From the NCBI RefSeq assembly GCF_027532945.1, contig NZ_JAPZTZ010000020.1:1-64000 (forward strand): DNA of 64,000 bases, given 5' to 3'. The notes beneath the pieces were generated by a model. The model searched no databases. It was not told where the DNA came from and saw only the letters and a list, made by a program, of their open reading frames with translations. The position numbers were made by a program, and so were the translations under genes. This document shows positions 43,627 to 52,949 of this stretch, piece by piece. Each line of letters begins with the position of its first letter. Position 1 is the first letter of the stretch. This stretch comes from Phreatobacter sp. Lineage in GTDB: Bacteria; Pseudomonadota; Alphaproteobacteria; Rhizobiales; Phreatobacteraceae.

Positions 43627-44313
43627 TCAGCGCAAGATGCGGATGAGGCGGGTCAGGTCGAGCAGCGTCACCAGCGCCGAGGCGACATAGGTCAACGCCG
43701 CCGCACGCAGCACCGAGCGCGCCGCCGGCACGTCCGTCTCGTGGAGATAGCCGCCGCCTTCGAGCACCGGCAGCGCCTTGCCGAAGCTGGCGTCGAACTC
43801 CATCGGCAGCGTCACCACATGGATGGCGAGGCGTGAGCCGAGCAGCAGCAGACCGACCGCGACCTGCACCACCAGGATCACCGGCGAGCGGACGAAGGCC
43901 AACACCAGCGGCGCGGTGGCGAAGAGGATGGCGGCGCCGACCTCAAGCCGCTGCGCGATCTGCGCCATGCGGATACGGGCGAGGAACAGCCGGTCGCCAT
44001 CGCGGTGCTGGATGGCATGGCCTACCTCATGGGCGGCCACCGCCACCGCGGTTACCGACCGGCCGCCATGAATCTCCGGCGACAAGCGGATGACGCGGTC
44101 GATGGGGTCGTAATGGTCGCCTTGATCAGTGACCTCGACCGTCACGTCGGTGAGCCCTGCCTGTTCCAGCAGATGCTCGGCGAGCTCGCCGCCGGTGCCG
44201 GGGAAATCCTCGCGCTCGACGCCATGGCGGCGCATCTCCCGCTTCACCCACCATTGCGGGCCGAAGATCAGGGCGAGCAGGGCGACGACGCCGAGGACAA
44301 TGAGAAAGGGCAT
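43627..44313 (-). CDS. Membrane zinc metallopeptidase, YugP-like
   Basis: A 228-residue membrane protein with an N-terminal helix, a HEVGHAIQH zinc-binding motif and two further hydrophobic helices (about residues 120-165), as in the YugP family. The active site would face the cytosol or membrane interface; natural substrates are unknown. ATG 44313 is used, since the frame upstream only offers a TTG (44352). The ribosome-binding site is weak. Confidence 0.82.
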   Translation of the reverse strand: MPFLIVLGVVALLALIFGPQWWVKREMRRHGVEREDFPGTGGELAEHLLEQAGLTDVTVEVTDQGDHYDPIDRVIRLSPEIHGGRSVTAVAVAAHEVGHAIQHRDGDRLFLARIRMAQIAQRLEVGAAILFATAPLVLAFVRSPVILVVQVAVGLLLLGSRLAIHVVTLPMEFDASFGKALPVLEGGGYLHETDVPAARSVLRAAALTYVASALVTLLDLTRLIRILR

Positions 44314-44388
44314 GACGGGGGTTAAGTCGTCATGACCCGTGCTGGAGTTCAAGAGCCGCGTCGACGCGCCGCGGCCGGCCTGCCGGCA

Positions 44389-45243
44389 TCACGCCAGCCA
44401 GCGCTTGCGGCGCTTGTAGCTTTTCACGTTCCGGAAGCTCTTCTTGTCGCCCTCGGCGACGCCCAGATAGAACTCCTTGACGTCCTCGTTCTCGCGCAGC
44501 GCCTTGGCATCGCCGTCCATGACGATGCGCCCCGTCTCCATGATGTAGCCGAAGGTGGCGTAGCGCAGCGCCATGTTGGTGTTCTGCTCGGCGACGAGGA
44601 AGGAGACGCCCTCGCGGGAATTGATGTCGCGGACGATCTCGAAGATCTGCTCGACGATCTGCGGCGCGAGACCCATGGAGGGCTCGTCGAGGAGGATCAT
44701 CTTCGGCCGGCTCATCAGCGCCCGGCCGATGGCGCACATCTGCTGCTCGCCGCCCGAGGTGTAGCCGGACATGGAATTCCGCCGCTCCTTGAGCCGCGGG
44801 AAATAGGCGTAGATCTTCTCGAGGTCGTCGCGGATGGCCGCCTTGCCGTCGCGCCGGGTGAAGGCGCCGGTGAGCAGGTTCTCCTCGATGGTCAGGTGGC
44901 CGAAGCAGTGCCGGCCCTCCATGACCTGGATGCAGCCGCGGCGCACGAGGTCGTTAGGCGAGAGCGCCTGCACCTCCTCGCCCTCGAACAGGATGGAGCC
45001 CTTGGTCACCTCGCCGCGCTCGGCGTGGAGGAGGTTCGAGATGGCTTTCAGCGTGGTCGTCTTGCCGGCGCCATTGGCCCCGAGAATGGCGACGATGCCG
45101 CCGCGCGGCACGACCAGCGACACGCCCTTCAGAACGAGGATCACGTGGTCGTAGATGACCTCGATGTTGTTCACGGCGAGGATCAGGTCCGCAGCGGCCT
45201 CGGGCGCTGGCGTCACGTGGGTCGGCGCGGATGTCGTGCTCAT
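44389..45243 (-). CDS. livF: Liv-type ABC transporter ATP-binding protein (LivF, operon 2)
   Basis: A 284-residue ATPase with Walker A GANGAGKTT, CIQVMEGRHCFGHLTIEENL, signature TSGGEQQMCAIGRAL and Walker B MILLDEPSMGLAP, with VAEQN in the H-loop place. It is about 40 residues longer than LivF of operon 1 because of N- and C-terminal tails, the latter very basic (KSYKRRKRW). Last gene of the second Liv operon, after a hairpin. Confidence 0.93.
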   Translation of the reverse strand: MSTTSAPTHVTPAPEAAADLILAVNNIEVIYDHVILVLKGVSLVVPRGGIVAILGANGAGKTTTLKAISNLLHAERGEVTKGSILFEGEEVQALSPNDLVRRGCIQVMEGRHCFGHLTIEENLLTGAFTRRDGKAAIRDDLEKIYAYFPRLKERRNSMSGYTSGGEQQMCAIGRALMSRPKMILLDEPSMGLAPQIVEQIFEIVRDINSREGVSFLVAEQNTNMALRYATFGYIMETGRIVMDGDAKALRENEDVKEFYLGVAEGDKKSFRNVKSYKRRKRWLA

Positions 45244-45273
45244 GGGGTCGGGTCCGTTCGCAAGCGGGCCGGA

Positions 45274-45298
45274 GGGGAGCCGCCGATGGCGACTCCCC
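45274..45298. promoter_or_regulatory. Intercistronic hairpin between binding protein and livF (operon 2)
   Basis: GGGGAGCCGCC and GGCGACTCCCC form an 11-base stem with one G-U pair around GAT. It lies just after the binding-protein gene, in the same relative place as the hairpin in Liv operon 1, and has no U-tract. Confidence 0.5.
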
Positions 45299-45311
45299 CG
45301 TTGTCAGGCGG

Positions 45312-46640
45312 TCAGGACCGCTGGTCGCAGCTCTCGCTGCGCGCCGGCCAGCCGGCATTGGACGTCGCGAAGGCGCGGGCCGCATCTTCCAGCAAGGGCC
45401 GGATACGGGCGCGATCCGGACGGATCCAGTCCGAGGCACGGTTCCACTTGGTGCCGTCCCACTGGATGACGAAGGCCGCGTGATGGCCGTTGTGATCCTC
45501 GCAGGACAGGGCCACCGGCGCCGCGAAATCGGGGGCGCCGAGCTCGGTCCAGCGGGCGGCCGTGATGTTCAGCGCCTCGAAGCCGCGGCGCACGTCCTCG
45601 CCGGTGACGACGCGCTTGCCGCTGAGGCGCTGGGCGTTGCGGATCGCCTCGGCGATCAGCATGCCCTGGTAGACACCACGGTTGTAGAGGTTCTCGCCGA
45701 TCTTCTCGCGGGCCGAGTTGGACTGGCCACGGTCGACCACATGGCGAAGGATGTCCTGGATCACGGGGAAGTTGGTTCCCACCTGGTGCCAGGACAGGGC
45801 GAGATAGCCGCGGGCGTCGGGACCGGCCGGACGGGCGTCGTCGTCACCGCCAGCCCACCAGATGCCGATGACCTTGTCGCGCGGGAAGCCGGTGCGGCCG
45901 GCCTCGCGCACGGCGGTCGGGTTCATCGCGCCCCAGCCCTGGACGAGGACCCAGTCAGTGCGGTCGCGCCGGATGGCGAGCCAGGTCGAGGACTGGTTCT
46001 GCATTTCCGCAGGCGGGATCGGATAGGTCTTGAGCGTGAAGCCGTGCTCGCGGGCGAGAGCCTCGAGCACCGGGATCGGCTCGCGGCCGAACGGCGCGTC
46101 GAGCAGGACAAGGCCGATGGTCTTGCCGCGGAGGTTGGCGAGGCCGCCCTCGCGCTGGGCGATGTACTGGATCCACACCGAAGCGCCGTCCCAGTAGGTC
46201 AGCGGCGGGTTGAACACCCAGGGGAACGTGCCGCCCACAGCCGAGGCCGAGAGACCGTAGGCCATCGAGAAGATCGGCATCTTGTCGATATGGGCCCGCG
46301 GGATGGTGGCGAGCGCCGCGCCGGTGGACCAGGGCACGTAGACGACCGAGTTCTTCGCCTTGGCCTGCTCCCAGCACTCGACGGAGCGACGGGTGTCATA
46401 TTGCGTCTCGCACTCCTCGAAGTTGATGCGAACGCCGCCGATGCCGCCGTCGCGGTTGTTCAGCATGGTGAAATAGTCGCGGACGCCATCGGCGACCGGA
46501 ATGCCGGAGCCGGAGAAGGCGCCGGTCCGGTAGGTGTTGTGCACGAAGTTGATCGATTCCTGTGCGCCGACCGGCGACACCGCGGCGAACCCGGCAACGA
46601 GGCCGAGCCCGAGCCCGAGGGCCAAACTGGTGGTCTTCAT
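45312..46640 (-). CDS. Periplasmic binding protein of Liv operon 2
   Basis: A 442-residue type I binding protein. It has a Sec signal peptide (MKTTSLALGLGLGLVAGFAA, cleavage after VGA) and a mature start INFVHNTYRTGAFSGSG. Three cysteines (FEECET, VECWEQ and SCEDHNG) and the long length distinguish it from LivJ, so the ligand is probably not a simple branched-chain amino acid. ATG 46640 follows AAAGGGAG. It sits between livM and livF. The acyl-CoA synthetase at the head of the operon suggests a carboxylic acid as cargo. Confidence 0.9.
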   Translation of the reverse strand: MKTTSLALGLGLGLVAGFAAVSPVGAQESINFVHNTYRTGAFSGSGIPVADGVRDYFTMLNNRDGGIGGVRINFEECETQYDTRRSVECWEQAKAKNSVVYVPWSTGAALATIPRAHIDKMPIFSMAYGLSASAVGGTFPWVFNPPLTYWDGASVWIQYIAQREGGLANLRGKTIGLVLLDAPFGREPIPVLEALAREHGFTLKTYPIPPAEMQNQSSTWLAIRRDRTDWVLVQGWGAMNPTAVREAGRTGFPRDKVIGIWWAGGDDDARPAGPDARGYLALSWHQVGTNFPVIQDILRHVVDRGQSNSAREKIGENLYNRGVYQGMLIAEAIRNAQRLSGKRVVTGEDVRRGFEALNITAARWTELGAPDFAAPVALSCEDHNGHHAAFVIQWDGTKWNRASDWIRPDRARIRPLLEDAARAFATSNAGWPARSESCDQRS

Positions 46641-46725
46641 GGCGTTCTCCCTTTGGAACGTTCCCCTGGAACGGGTTTTCTTCAAGGCTGCCGGGCGTAT
46701 GGCGCCCGATCGTTCTGGATGGATG

Positions 46726-47805
46726 TCAGTATGGGAAGGGCCAGACCCGGAGCTTCTGTTTGGCGATTTGCCAGAGCCGGGCCAGCCCATGCGGTTCGAC
46801 GATCAGCAGGAAGATGGTGAGCGCGCCGATCACCATGACGACGATCTTCTCGGCGATCGCGCCGGTGATGGCGATGCCGATGGCGGGAAGACCGAATTTC
46901 AGGATGGTCGGAAGGGCGACGATGAAACCGGCGCCGAAGAACGAGCCGATCATCGAGCCGAGCCCGCCGATGATCACCGCAAAGAGGATGATGAAGGAGA
47001 GGCGGATGCCGAATTCGGTGCCCGCCTCGGCGCCGCCGAGATAGATGAACACGAAGAGCGCGCCGGAGACGCCGCAGTAGAAGGACGACACGGCGAAGGC
47101 GAGGAGCTTGGTCTCCAGCAGCTTGATGCCCATCAGCTGCGCGGCGATGTCCATGTCGCGCACCGCCATCCACGAGCGGCCGATGCGGCCGTGGACGATG
47201 TTCGAGGCGACCCAGGTCAACACCACGACGAAGGTGAGGGCAATCAGGTACTTGACCTCGATGGCCGCAGTTGGCCCGGTGACGGGCACGCCGAACACGG
47301 TGCGCAGCGGCACCTCGATGGCCCCCGAGGGGTTGTAATTGTAGAGCCAGGGAATGCGCACGAAGGCCCATTGCAGGAAGAACTGCGCGGCGAGCGTCGC
47401 CACCGCGAGATAGAGGCCCTTGATGCGCAGGCTGGGAAGGCCGAACACCACGCCGATGGCCGCCGAGAAGAAGCCGGAGACGAGGATCCAGACGAGGATG
47501 TTCACCTCGGGAAACAGCGTCGTCAGCTTGTAGCAGGCATAGGCGCCGACCCCCATGAAGCCGGCGGTTCCCAGTGAGATAAGGCCGGTATAGCCGGTGA
47601 GGATGTTGAGCCCGACCACCGCCAGCACCAGCGCCAGGAAGGGCAGCATGATGGTCTTGAGGATGAAGTCGCTCGCCATCAGCGGCACGGCCACATAGGC
47701 CAAGGCCAGGATGACGAGGATGCCGATGCGATCCTGCCGCAGCGGGAAGATCGCCATATCGGACTGGTAGGTCGTCTTGTACTGGCCGGCATCGCGATAG
47801 AACAT
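46726..47805 (-). CDS. livM: Liv-type ABC transporter permease (LivM, operon 2)
   Basis: A 359-residue permease with about ten membrane segments. It has LTGYTGLISLGTAGFMGVGAYA and GLPSLRIKGLYLAVATLAAQ, and a coupling loop VRDMDIAAQLMGIKLLETK. It starts 12 bases after livH of this operon. A gap of 85 bases separates it from the binding-protein gene. Confidence 0.93.
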   Translation of the reverse strand: MFYRDAGQYKTTYQSDMAIFPLRQDRIGILVILALAYVAVPLMASDFILKTIMLPFLALVLAVVGLNILTGYTGLISLGTAGFMGVGAYACYKLTTLFPEVNILVWILVSGFFSAAIGVVFGLPSLRIKGLYLAVATLAAQFFLQWAFVRIPWLYNYNPSGAIEVPLRTVFGVPVTGPTAAIEVKYLIALTFVVVLTWVASNIVHGRIGRSWMAVRDMDIAAQLMGIKLLETKLLAFAVSSFYCGVSGALFVFIYLGGAEAGTEFGIRLSFIILFAVIIGGLGSMIGSFFGAGFIVALPTILKFGLPAIGIAITGAIAEKIVVMVIGALTIFLLIVEPHGLARLWQIAKQKLRVWPFPY

Positions 47806-47817
47806 GAGACGCTCCGG

Positions 47818-48939
47818 TCAGATCCGCTCGATGATCTTCTCACCGAACAGGCCTTGCGGCCTGAACATGAGGAACATCAGCGCGATGATGTAGGCGAGCC
47901 AGCTCTCGATGCCGCCGCCGAGCAACGGCCCCCAATAGAACTCGCCGAGCTTCTCGCCGACACCGATGATGAGGCCGCCGACGATCGCACCGGGGATGGA
48001 CGTGAAGCCGCCGACGATCAGCACCGGCAAGGCCTTCAGGGCGATGATTTCCAGCGCGAAGGAGACGTCGGAGCGGGCGCCCCACATGATGCCGGTGAGC
48101 AGCGCCACGATGCCGGCGGTGAACCAGACGATCACCCAGATCTGGTTGAGCGAGATGCCGACCGACAGGGCGGCCTTGTGGCTGTCGGCCACGGCCCGCA
48201 GCGCCCGCCCGATGCGGGTGTACTGGAAGAAGAAGCCGAGCACGCCGATCATCACCGCGGCGATGACCGCCGCAGCCACGTCGAGATGCTGGATGTTGAT
48301 CCGGCCGCCGGCGAAATCCAGCATGGTCGAGCCGGTGGGCAGGCCCAGCTGGGACGTGATCATCACCTTCGGGCTGCCGCCGAAGATGTACTCGCCGAAG
48401 CCGATGAGGAAATAGGTCAGGCCGACGGTCGCCATCAGCATGATGATGTCGGGCTGGTTGACCAGGGGGCGCAGCACGATGCGCTCCACCGCGACGGCGA
48501 GGACGAACATGATGCCGAGTGCGCCGGCCATTGCCACGATGGCCGCGACGAAACCCGGCGGCAATCCCATCGTGAGCGTCAGGAACTCGTAGAACCCGAC
48601 GAGGGACAGGGCGGCGAAGACCACCATGATGCCCTGGGCGAAATTGAAGACGCCCGAGGCCTTGAAGATCAGCACGAAGCCCAGTGCGATCAGCGAATAG
48701 AGCACGCCGGCGACGAAGCCCTCCCAGACGGTCTGGACGAGGAGATCCGGCATGTCGACCATCGACACGAAGGGGTCGACGAAGATCTTGTAGATCCAGT
48801 CGTTGCGCGTGATCGTCCCGGTCTGCGTGGCCACGACCAGCGCGGCGATGAAGAGCGCGAGCACGCCGCCGGCGATCAGGCCATTGCGCTGGCCCTCGCT
48901 CAGGAACGGCTTGCGTGTCGCCAGGGTGGCATCCGTCAT
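47818..48939 (-). CDS. livH: Liv-type ABC transporter permease (LivH, operon 2), extended
   Basis: A 373-residue permease, about 80 residues longer than LivH of operon 1. The extra N-terminus includes one more hydrophobic helix (GLIAGGVLALFIAALVVATQ) and a periplasmic-looking linker before the standard GFVAGVLYSLIALGFVLIFK. The remaining landmarks FNFAQGIMVVFAALSL and the coupling loop AVADSHKAALSVGISLNQ are normal. It starts 10 bases after livG. Confidence 0.92.
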   Translation of the reverse strand: MTDATLATRKPFLSEGQRNGLIAGGVLALFIAALVVATQTGTITRNDWIYKIFVDPFVSMVDMPDLLVQTVWEGFVAGVLYSLIALGFVLIFKASGVFNFAQGIMVVFAALSLVGFYEFLTLTMGLPPGFVAAIVAMAGALGIMFVLAVAVERIVLRPLVNQPDIIMLMATVGLTYFLIGFGEYIFGGSPKVMITSQLGLPTGSTMLDFAGGRINIQHLDVAAAVIAAVMIGVLGFFFQYTRIGRALRAVADSHKAALSVGISLNQIWVIVWFTAGIVALLTGIMWGARSDVSFALEIIALKALPVLIVGGFTSIPGAIVGGLIIGVGEKLGEFYWGPLLGGGIESWLAYIIALMFLMFRPQGLFGEKIIERI

Positions 48940-48949
48940 GACACGTCCC

Positions 48950-49750
48950 TCAATGCCCGACGCCGAGATAGGCGTCGATGACCCGCTGGTCGCGCTTCAC
49001 CTCGTCCGGCGTACCGTCGGCGATCTTCCGGCCGTATTCCAGCACCACGACGCGGTCCGACAGGTCCATGACCACGCCCATGTCGTGCTCGATCAGCGCG
49101 ATGGTCGTGCCGTACTGGTTCGACACGTCGAGAATGAAGCGGCACATGTCCTCCTTCTCCTCGAGGTTCATGCCGGCCATGGGCTCGTCGAGCAGCAGCA
49201 CATCCGGCTCCATCGCCAGCGCCCGGCCAAGCTCGACCCGCTTCTGCAGGCCGTAGGGCAGCTTGCCGACCGGCACCTTGCGGATGTGCTGGATCTCCAG
49301 GAAGTCGATGATCTCCTCAACGGAGCGACGATGCGCGATCTCCTCGTCCATCGCCGGGCCGTAGCGCAGGACGTGCCAGAAGAAACCGCGCTTCATCTTC
49401 AGCGTGCGGCCGGCCATGATGTTGTCGAGCGTCGACATGCCCTTGAACAGCGCGACGTTCTGGAACGTGCGGGCGATGCCGCCGGCCGCGGCCTCGTGCG
49501 GGCGCATCTTCGGCCGCGTCTTGCCCTTGAAGGTGATGCGGCCTTCGGTGGGGTGATAGAAGCCATTGATGCAGTTCAGCATCGATGTCTTGCCGGCGCC
49601 ATTGGGGCCGATGATGGCGCGCACCTCGCCCTTCCTGATGTCGAAGGAGACGTCGGTCAGCGCCTTCACGCCGCCGAAGCCCAGCGAGACGTTCTCGACG
49701 GCGAGGATCACCTCGCCCGCAGCGATGTCGGTCGGGGACGGCGCCCTCAT
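48950..49750 (-). CDS. livG: Liv-type ABC transporter ATP-binding protein (LivG, operon 2)
   Basis: A 266-residue ATPase with Walker A GPNGAGKTS, ARTFQNVALFKGMS, the LivG-type signature LPYGLQKRVELGRAL, Walker B LLLDEPMAGMN and IEHDMGV. The ATG overlaps the acyl-CoA synthetase stop (ATGA), showing that both are translated from one message. Confidence 0.94.
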   Translation of the reverse strand: MRAPSPTDIAAGEVILAVENVSLGFGGVKALTDVSFDIRKGEVRAIIGPNGAGKTSMLNCINGFYHPTEGRITFKGKTRPKMRPHEAAAGGIARTFQNVALFKGMSTLDNIMAGRTLKMKRGFFWHVLRYGPAMDEEIAHRRSVEEIIDFLEIQHIRKVPVGKLPYGLQKRVELGRALAMEPDVLLLDEPMAGMNLEEKEDMCRFILDVSNQYGTTIALIEHDMGVVMDLSDRVVVLEYGRKIADGTPDEVKRDQRVIDAYLGVGH

Positions 49751-51750
49751 TCCGCGGCCTCCCGGAAAGCGGTTCCGGTGGCTTGGTGCACCGGCATGTC
49801 GATAATCTCCACATCACCCTCGATGACGCCCTTGCGGCCGTCCTCGAAGGTGACCTCGGTGCGAATGCGCCCACGCGGCGAACCGTCGTAAAGCGCGGCC
49901 ACCAGCGGCCCGTAGCGGTCGGCGATGAAGCCGCGGCGGACCTTCTGGGTGCGGGTGAGTTCGCCGTCGTCGGCGTCGAGTTCCTTGTGCAGGATGAGGA
50001 AGCGACGGATCTGCGAGCCAGCCATCATCGGCTCGTCGGCCAGCGACCGGTTCACCGCGTCCACATGGGCGGTGATCATCTTCAGCACCTCGGGATGCCC
50101 GGCCAGCTCCTGGTAGGAGCTGTAGGAGACGGTGTTCCGCTCGGCCCATGAGCCGACGGCGGTCAGATCGATGTTGAGGAAGCAGGTGACGAAGTCGTGG
50201 TCCTGGCCGAAGGCCACCGCTTCCTTGATGTTGGGGTAGAACTTCAGCTTGTTCTCGATGTATTTCGGCGCAAACAGCGCGCCCGAGCGCAGCTTTCCGA
50301 CGTCCTTGGCCCGGTCGATGATCTTGAGGTGCCCGGTCTTCGGGTCGAAGAAGCCGGCATCGCCCGAGCGCACCCAGCCGTCCGGCGTCTTGGTCTCGGC
50401 GGTCTTTTCGGGGTCCTTGTAATAGCCGACGAAGACGCCGGGCGAGCGGTAGAGCACCTCGCCATTGTCGTCGATCTTCACCTCGACATCGATATTGGGC
50501 TTGCCGACCGTGTCGGCATAGATCTCGCCGTCCGGCTGCGCCGTGATGTAGACGCTGGCTTCCGTCTGGCCGTAGAGCTGCTTCAGATTGATGCCGAGCG
50601 AGCGGAAGAAGCGGAAGATCTCCGGCCCGATGGCCTCGCCCGCGGTGTAGCCGACGCGGATATTGGTGAAGCCGAAGCGGTTCTTCAGCGGCCCATAGAC
50701 CAGCACCTCGCCGAGCGCATATTGCAGCCGCGCGGTCAGCGGCACAGGCTCCTTGTTGAGGATCTTCTCGCCCCACTGCCGCGCGACGCCGAGGAAGTGG
50801 TGGAACATCCTCTTCTTCAGCGGGCCGGCATCCTCCATCCGCACCATGGTCTGGGTGAGAAGGGTCTCGTAGACCCTGGGCGGCGCGAAGGCATAGGACA
50901 TGCCGATCTCGCGCCGGTCTTCCATGGTGGTCTCGGCGCTTTCCGGGCAGTTCACGCAGAAGCCGAGCACATAGGACTGGGCATAGGAGAAGATGTTGTC
51001 GCCGACCCAGGCCAGCGGCAGGTAGGCGATGGTCTCCTCGGTCTCGGTCAGGTGGTCGAAGAGGCCGCCATTGCGGGCGGAGATGATGACATTGTCATTC
51101 GACAGCATCACGCCCTTGGGCCGACCGGTCGTGCCGGAGGTGTAGAGGATGATGGCGAGGTCGGCGCCCTTGCCCTCGGCGATGGCCGCCTCGAGCGCCG
51201 CCGCCTTGGCGGCGTCCTCGCCCGCCTTGCGGCCCATCGCCTGCACATCCTCGAAGGCATGGAGGCGGGAATGATCGTAGTCCCTGAGGCCCCTCGGCTC
51301 GTCATAGATGAGGTGGGTCAGGTGCGGCAGGCGATCGGAGACGGAGAGGATCTTGTCGACCTGCTCCTGATCCTCGACCACCGCCATGCTGGCCCCGGCA
51401 TGTTCGAGCACATAGGCCATCTCGTCGGCGACGGAATCCGAATAGACCGGCACGGGAATGCCGCCCCAGGCCTGGATGGCGGCCATGGACCAGTAGAGCT
51501 TCGGCCGGTTGCGGCCGACGATGGCGACGCGGTCGCCGCGCTTCAGGCCGAGCTCGCCGAGGCCGAGGGCGAAGGCGCGCACCGCCACCGCCACGTCGCG
51601 CCAGGTCCAGGTGCGCCAGATCCCCAGATCCTTGTGGCGCATGGCGGGACGGTCGGCGAAACGCGTCGCGTTCAGCGCCAGAAATTTCGGAAACGTGTCC
51701 TGCGCGGCAGACGCGCCGCGCGGCTCGGCGTGGGTGTCCACGACCGGCAT
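49747..51750 (-). CDS. Long-chain-type acyl-CoA synthetase (AMP-forming)
   Basis: A 667-residue adenylate-forming ligase of the FAA1/FadD15 class. The P-loop IILYTSGTTGRPKG, LPLAWVGDNIFSYAQ, YGQTEASVYI, the Asp in DGWVRSGDAGFF and the IIDRAKDVGKLRSG hinge are present. It makes an acyl-CoA from a carboxylic acid, ATP and CoA. As first gene of the Liv operon it likely activates what the transporter brings in. ATG 51750 with GAGGACC upstream is chosen; ATG 51864 would add 38 mostly Pro/Arg-rich residues. Confidence 0.91.
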   Translation of the reverse strand: MPVVDTHAEPRGASAAQDTFPKFLALNATRFADRPAMRHKDLGIWRTWTWRDVAVAVRAFALGLGELGLKRGDRVAIVGRNRPKLYWSMAAIQAWGGIPVPVYSDSVADEMAYVLEHAGASMAVVEDQEQVDKILSVSDRLPHLTHLIYDEPRGLRDYDHSRLHAFEDVQAMGRKAGEDAAKAAALEAAIAEGKGADLAIILYTSGTTGRPKGVMLSNDNVIISARNGGLFDHLTETEETIAYLPLAWVGDNIFSYAQSYVLGFCVNCPESAETTMEDRREIGMSYAFAPPRVYETLLTQTMVRMEDAGPLKKRMFHHFLGVARQWGEKILNKEPVPLTARLQYALGEVLVYGPLKNRFGFTNIRVGYTAGEAIGPEIFRFFRSLGINLKQLYGQTEASVYITAQPDGEIYADTVGKPNIDVEVKIDDNGEVLYRSPGVFVGYYKDPEKTAETKTPDGWVRSGDAGFFDPKTGHLKIIDRAKDVGKLRSGALFAPKYIENKLKFYPNIKEAVAFGQDHDFVTCFLNIDLTAVGSWAERNTVSYSSYQELAGHPEVLKMITAHVDAVNRSLADEPMMAGSQIRRFLILHKELDADDGELTRTQKVRRGFIADRYGPLVAALYDGSPRGRIRTEVTFEDGRKGVIEGDVEIIDMPVHQATGTAFREAAE

Positions 51751-52005
51751 CCTCCCTGGTCCTCGTCCGGGCGATGCGCCCGTTATCTCGTCCACCCCTC
51801 GTGTCGGGGGCTTTTGTCCCTTCGGGCGGGTTTGTACCGCCTCTCGGGACGGCGGAGTGTTCATGGACGGAGGCGCGAAATCAAGGGGACCAAAGGCTAT
51901 GATCGCTTAGGCCGGACGGCGGATGGCACGTCGCGAGGCCGAAAGCCGCCCAAACAGGGCGATTTTGTTCAAGAGGCCCTCGCCACCCGTGCTAAGAGGT
52001 CGCGG

Positions 52006-52887
52006 ATGACCGGCGCGACCGACCCCAGCGACGCGATGAGCCTCGGGCCGCTCTCGGCTGGCGAGACGGCGCGCTTCTTCGCGGCCCACCGGCTCGACGG
52101 CATCGACTGCCTCAGCGCCACCTTCCGCACCCATGTCTATCCGCCGCACATGCACGAGACCTACGTCATCGGCACGATCGAGAGCGGCCGCGAGAAGGTC
52201 TCGGCCCTCGGCATGAAGGGCCATGCCGGCCCCGGTGACCTCGTCTTCGTCATGCCGCAGGACGTCCACGACGGCGCTCCGGCCGATGGCGGCTATTCCT
52301 ACCGCATGACCTATCCGGGCGAGGCGTTCCTGCGCGACCTCGCCGAGGCCGTGAGTCGCCGACCGGCAGCGGCAGCCCCCTTCTTCCGCGATCCGGTGGT
52401 GCACGATCCCGAGGGTGCGCGCCTCTTCTCCGCCGCGCACCATGCGCTGGAAGCAGGCCGCGACGGCCTCGCCGGCGAGGAACTGCTGCTGCGCGCCTAT
52501 GCCCGCACCCTCGTGCTCCATGCAGGTGTACGCCCGGCCGGCGAGGGCTGTGAGGTCGGTCCGGTGCGCCGCGTCCGCGACCTGATCGAGGCGCGCCACC
52601 AGGAGGATCTCTGCCTCGCCGATCTCGCCGCCGAGGCCGGCTGGTCGCGCCACCATCTCATCCGCGCCTTCCGCCGCGAGGTCGGCATGACGCCCCATGC
52701 CTATCTGGTCGATGTGCGCGTGCGCCGCGCGCAGGAGCGGCTGCGCACCGGTCTTCCCCTGGCGGCGGTGGCGGCCGAGACCGGCTTTGCCGACCAGGCC
52801 CATCTGACGCGCGCCTTCAAGGCGCGGATCGGGGTCCCGCCCGGCGCCTATCGCCGCGCGATCATCGGCGACCGCGCCGCCGCCTGA
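52006..52887 (+). CDS. AraC-family transcriptional regulator
   Basis: A 293-residue regulator. The N-terminal cupin sensor domain has YPPHMHETYVIGTIESGREK and PGDLVFVMPQDVHDG. The C-terminal double helix-turn-helix covers about residues 190-285 (LCLADLAAEAGWSRHHLIRAF and LAAVAAETGFADQAHLTRAFK). Such regulators often lie just before amino-acid exporter genes and respond to the amino acid, which fits the azlCD genes 62 bases downstream in the same direction. Confidence 0.9.
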   Translation: MTGATDPSDAMSLGPLSAGETARFFAAHRLDGIDCLSATFRTHVYPPHMHETYVIGTIESGREKVSALGMKGHAGPGDLVFVMPQDVHDGAPADGGYSYRMTYPGEAFLRDLAEAVSRRPAAAAPFFRDPVVHDPEGARLFSAAHHALEAGRDGLAGEELLLRAYARTLVLHAGVRPAGEGCEVGPVRRVRDLIEARHQEDLCLADLAAEAGWSRHHLIRAFRREVGMTPHAYLVDVRVRRAQERLRTGLPLAAVAAETGFADQAHLTRAFKARIGVPPGAYRRAIIGDRAAA

Positions 52888-52949
52888 CGACACCGGACCG
52901 GGTCCATTTCGTTCAAGAGAACGATCGCCGCCTCTGGCATTGAGGACCC

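Noticed and set aside
50197-52005. Long rightward frame that runs into the AraC gene from within the acyl-CoA synthetase
   Set aside because: The upstream 603 codons are antisense to a clear synthetase; only the part from 52006 is coding.
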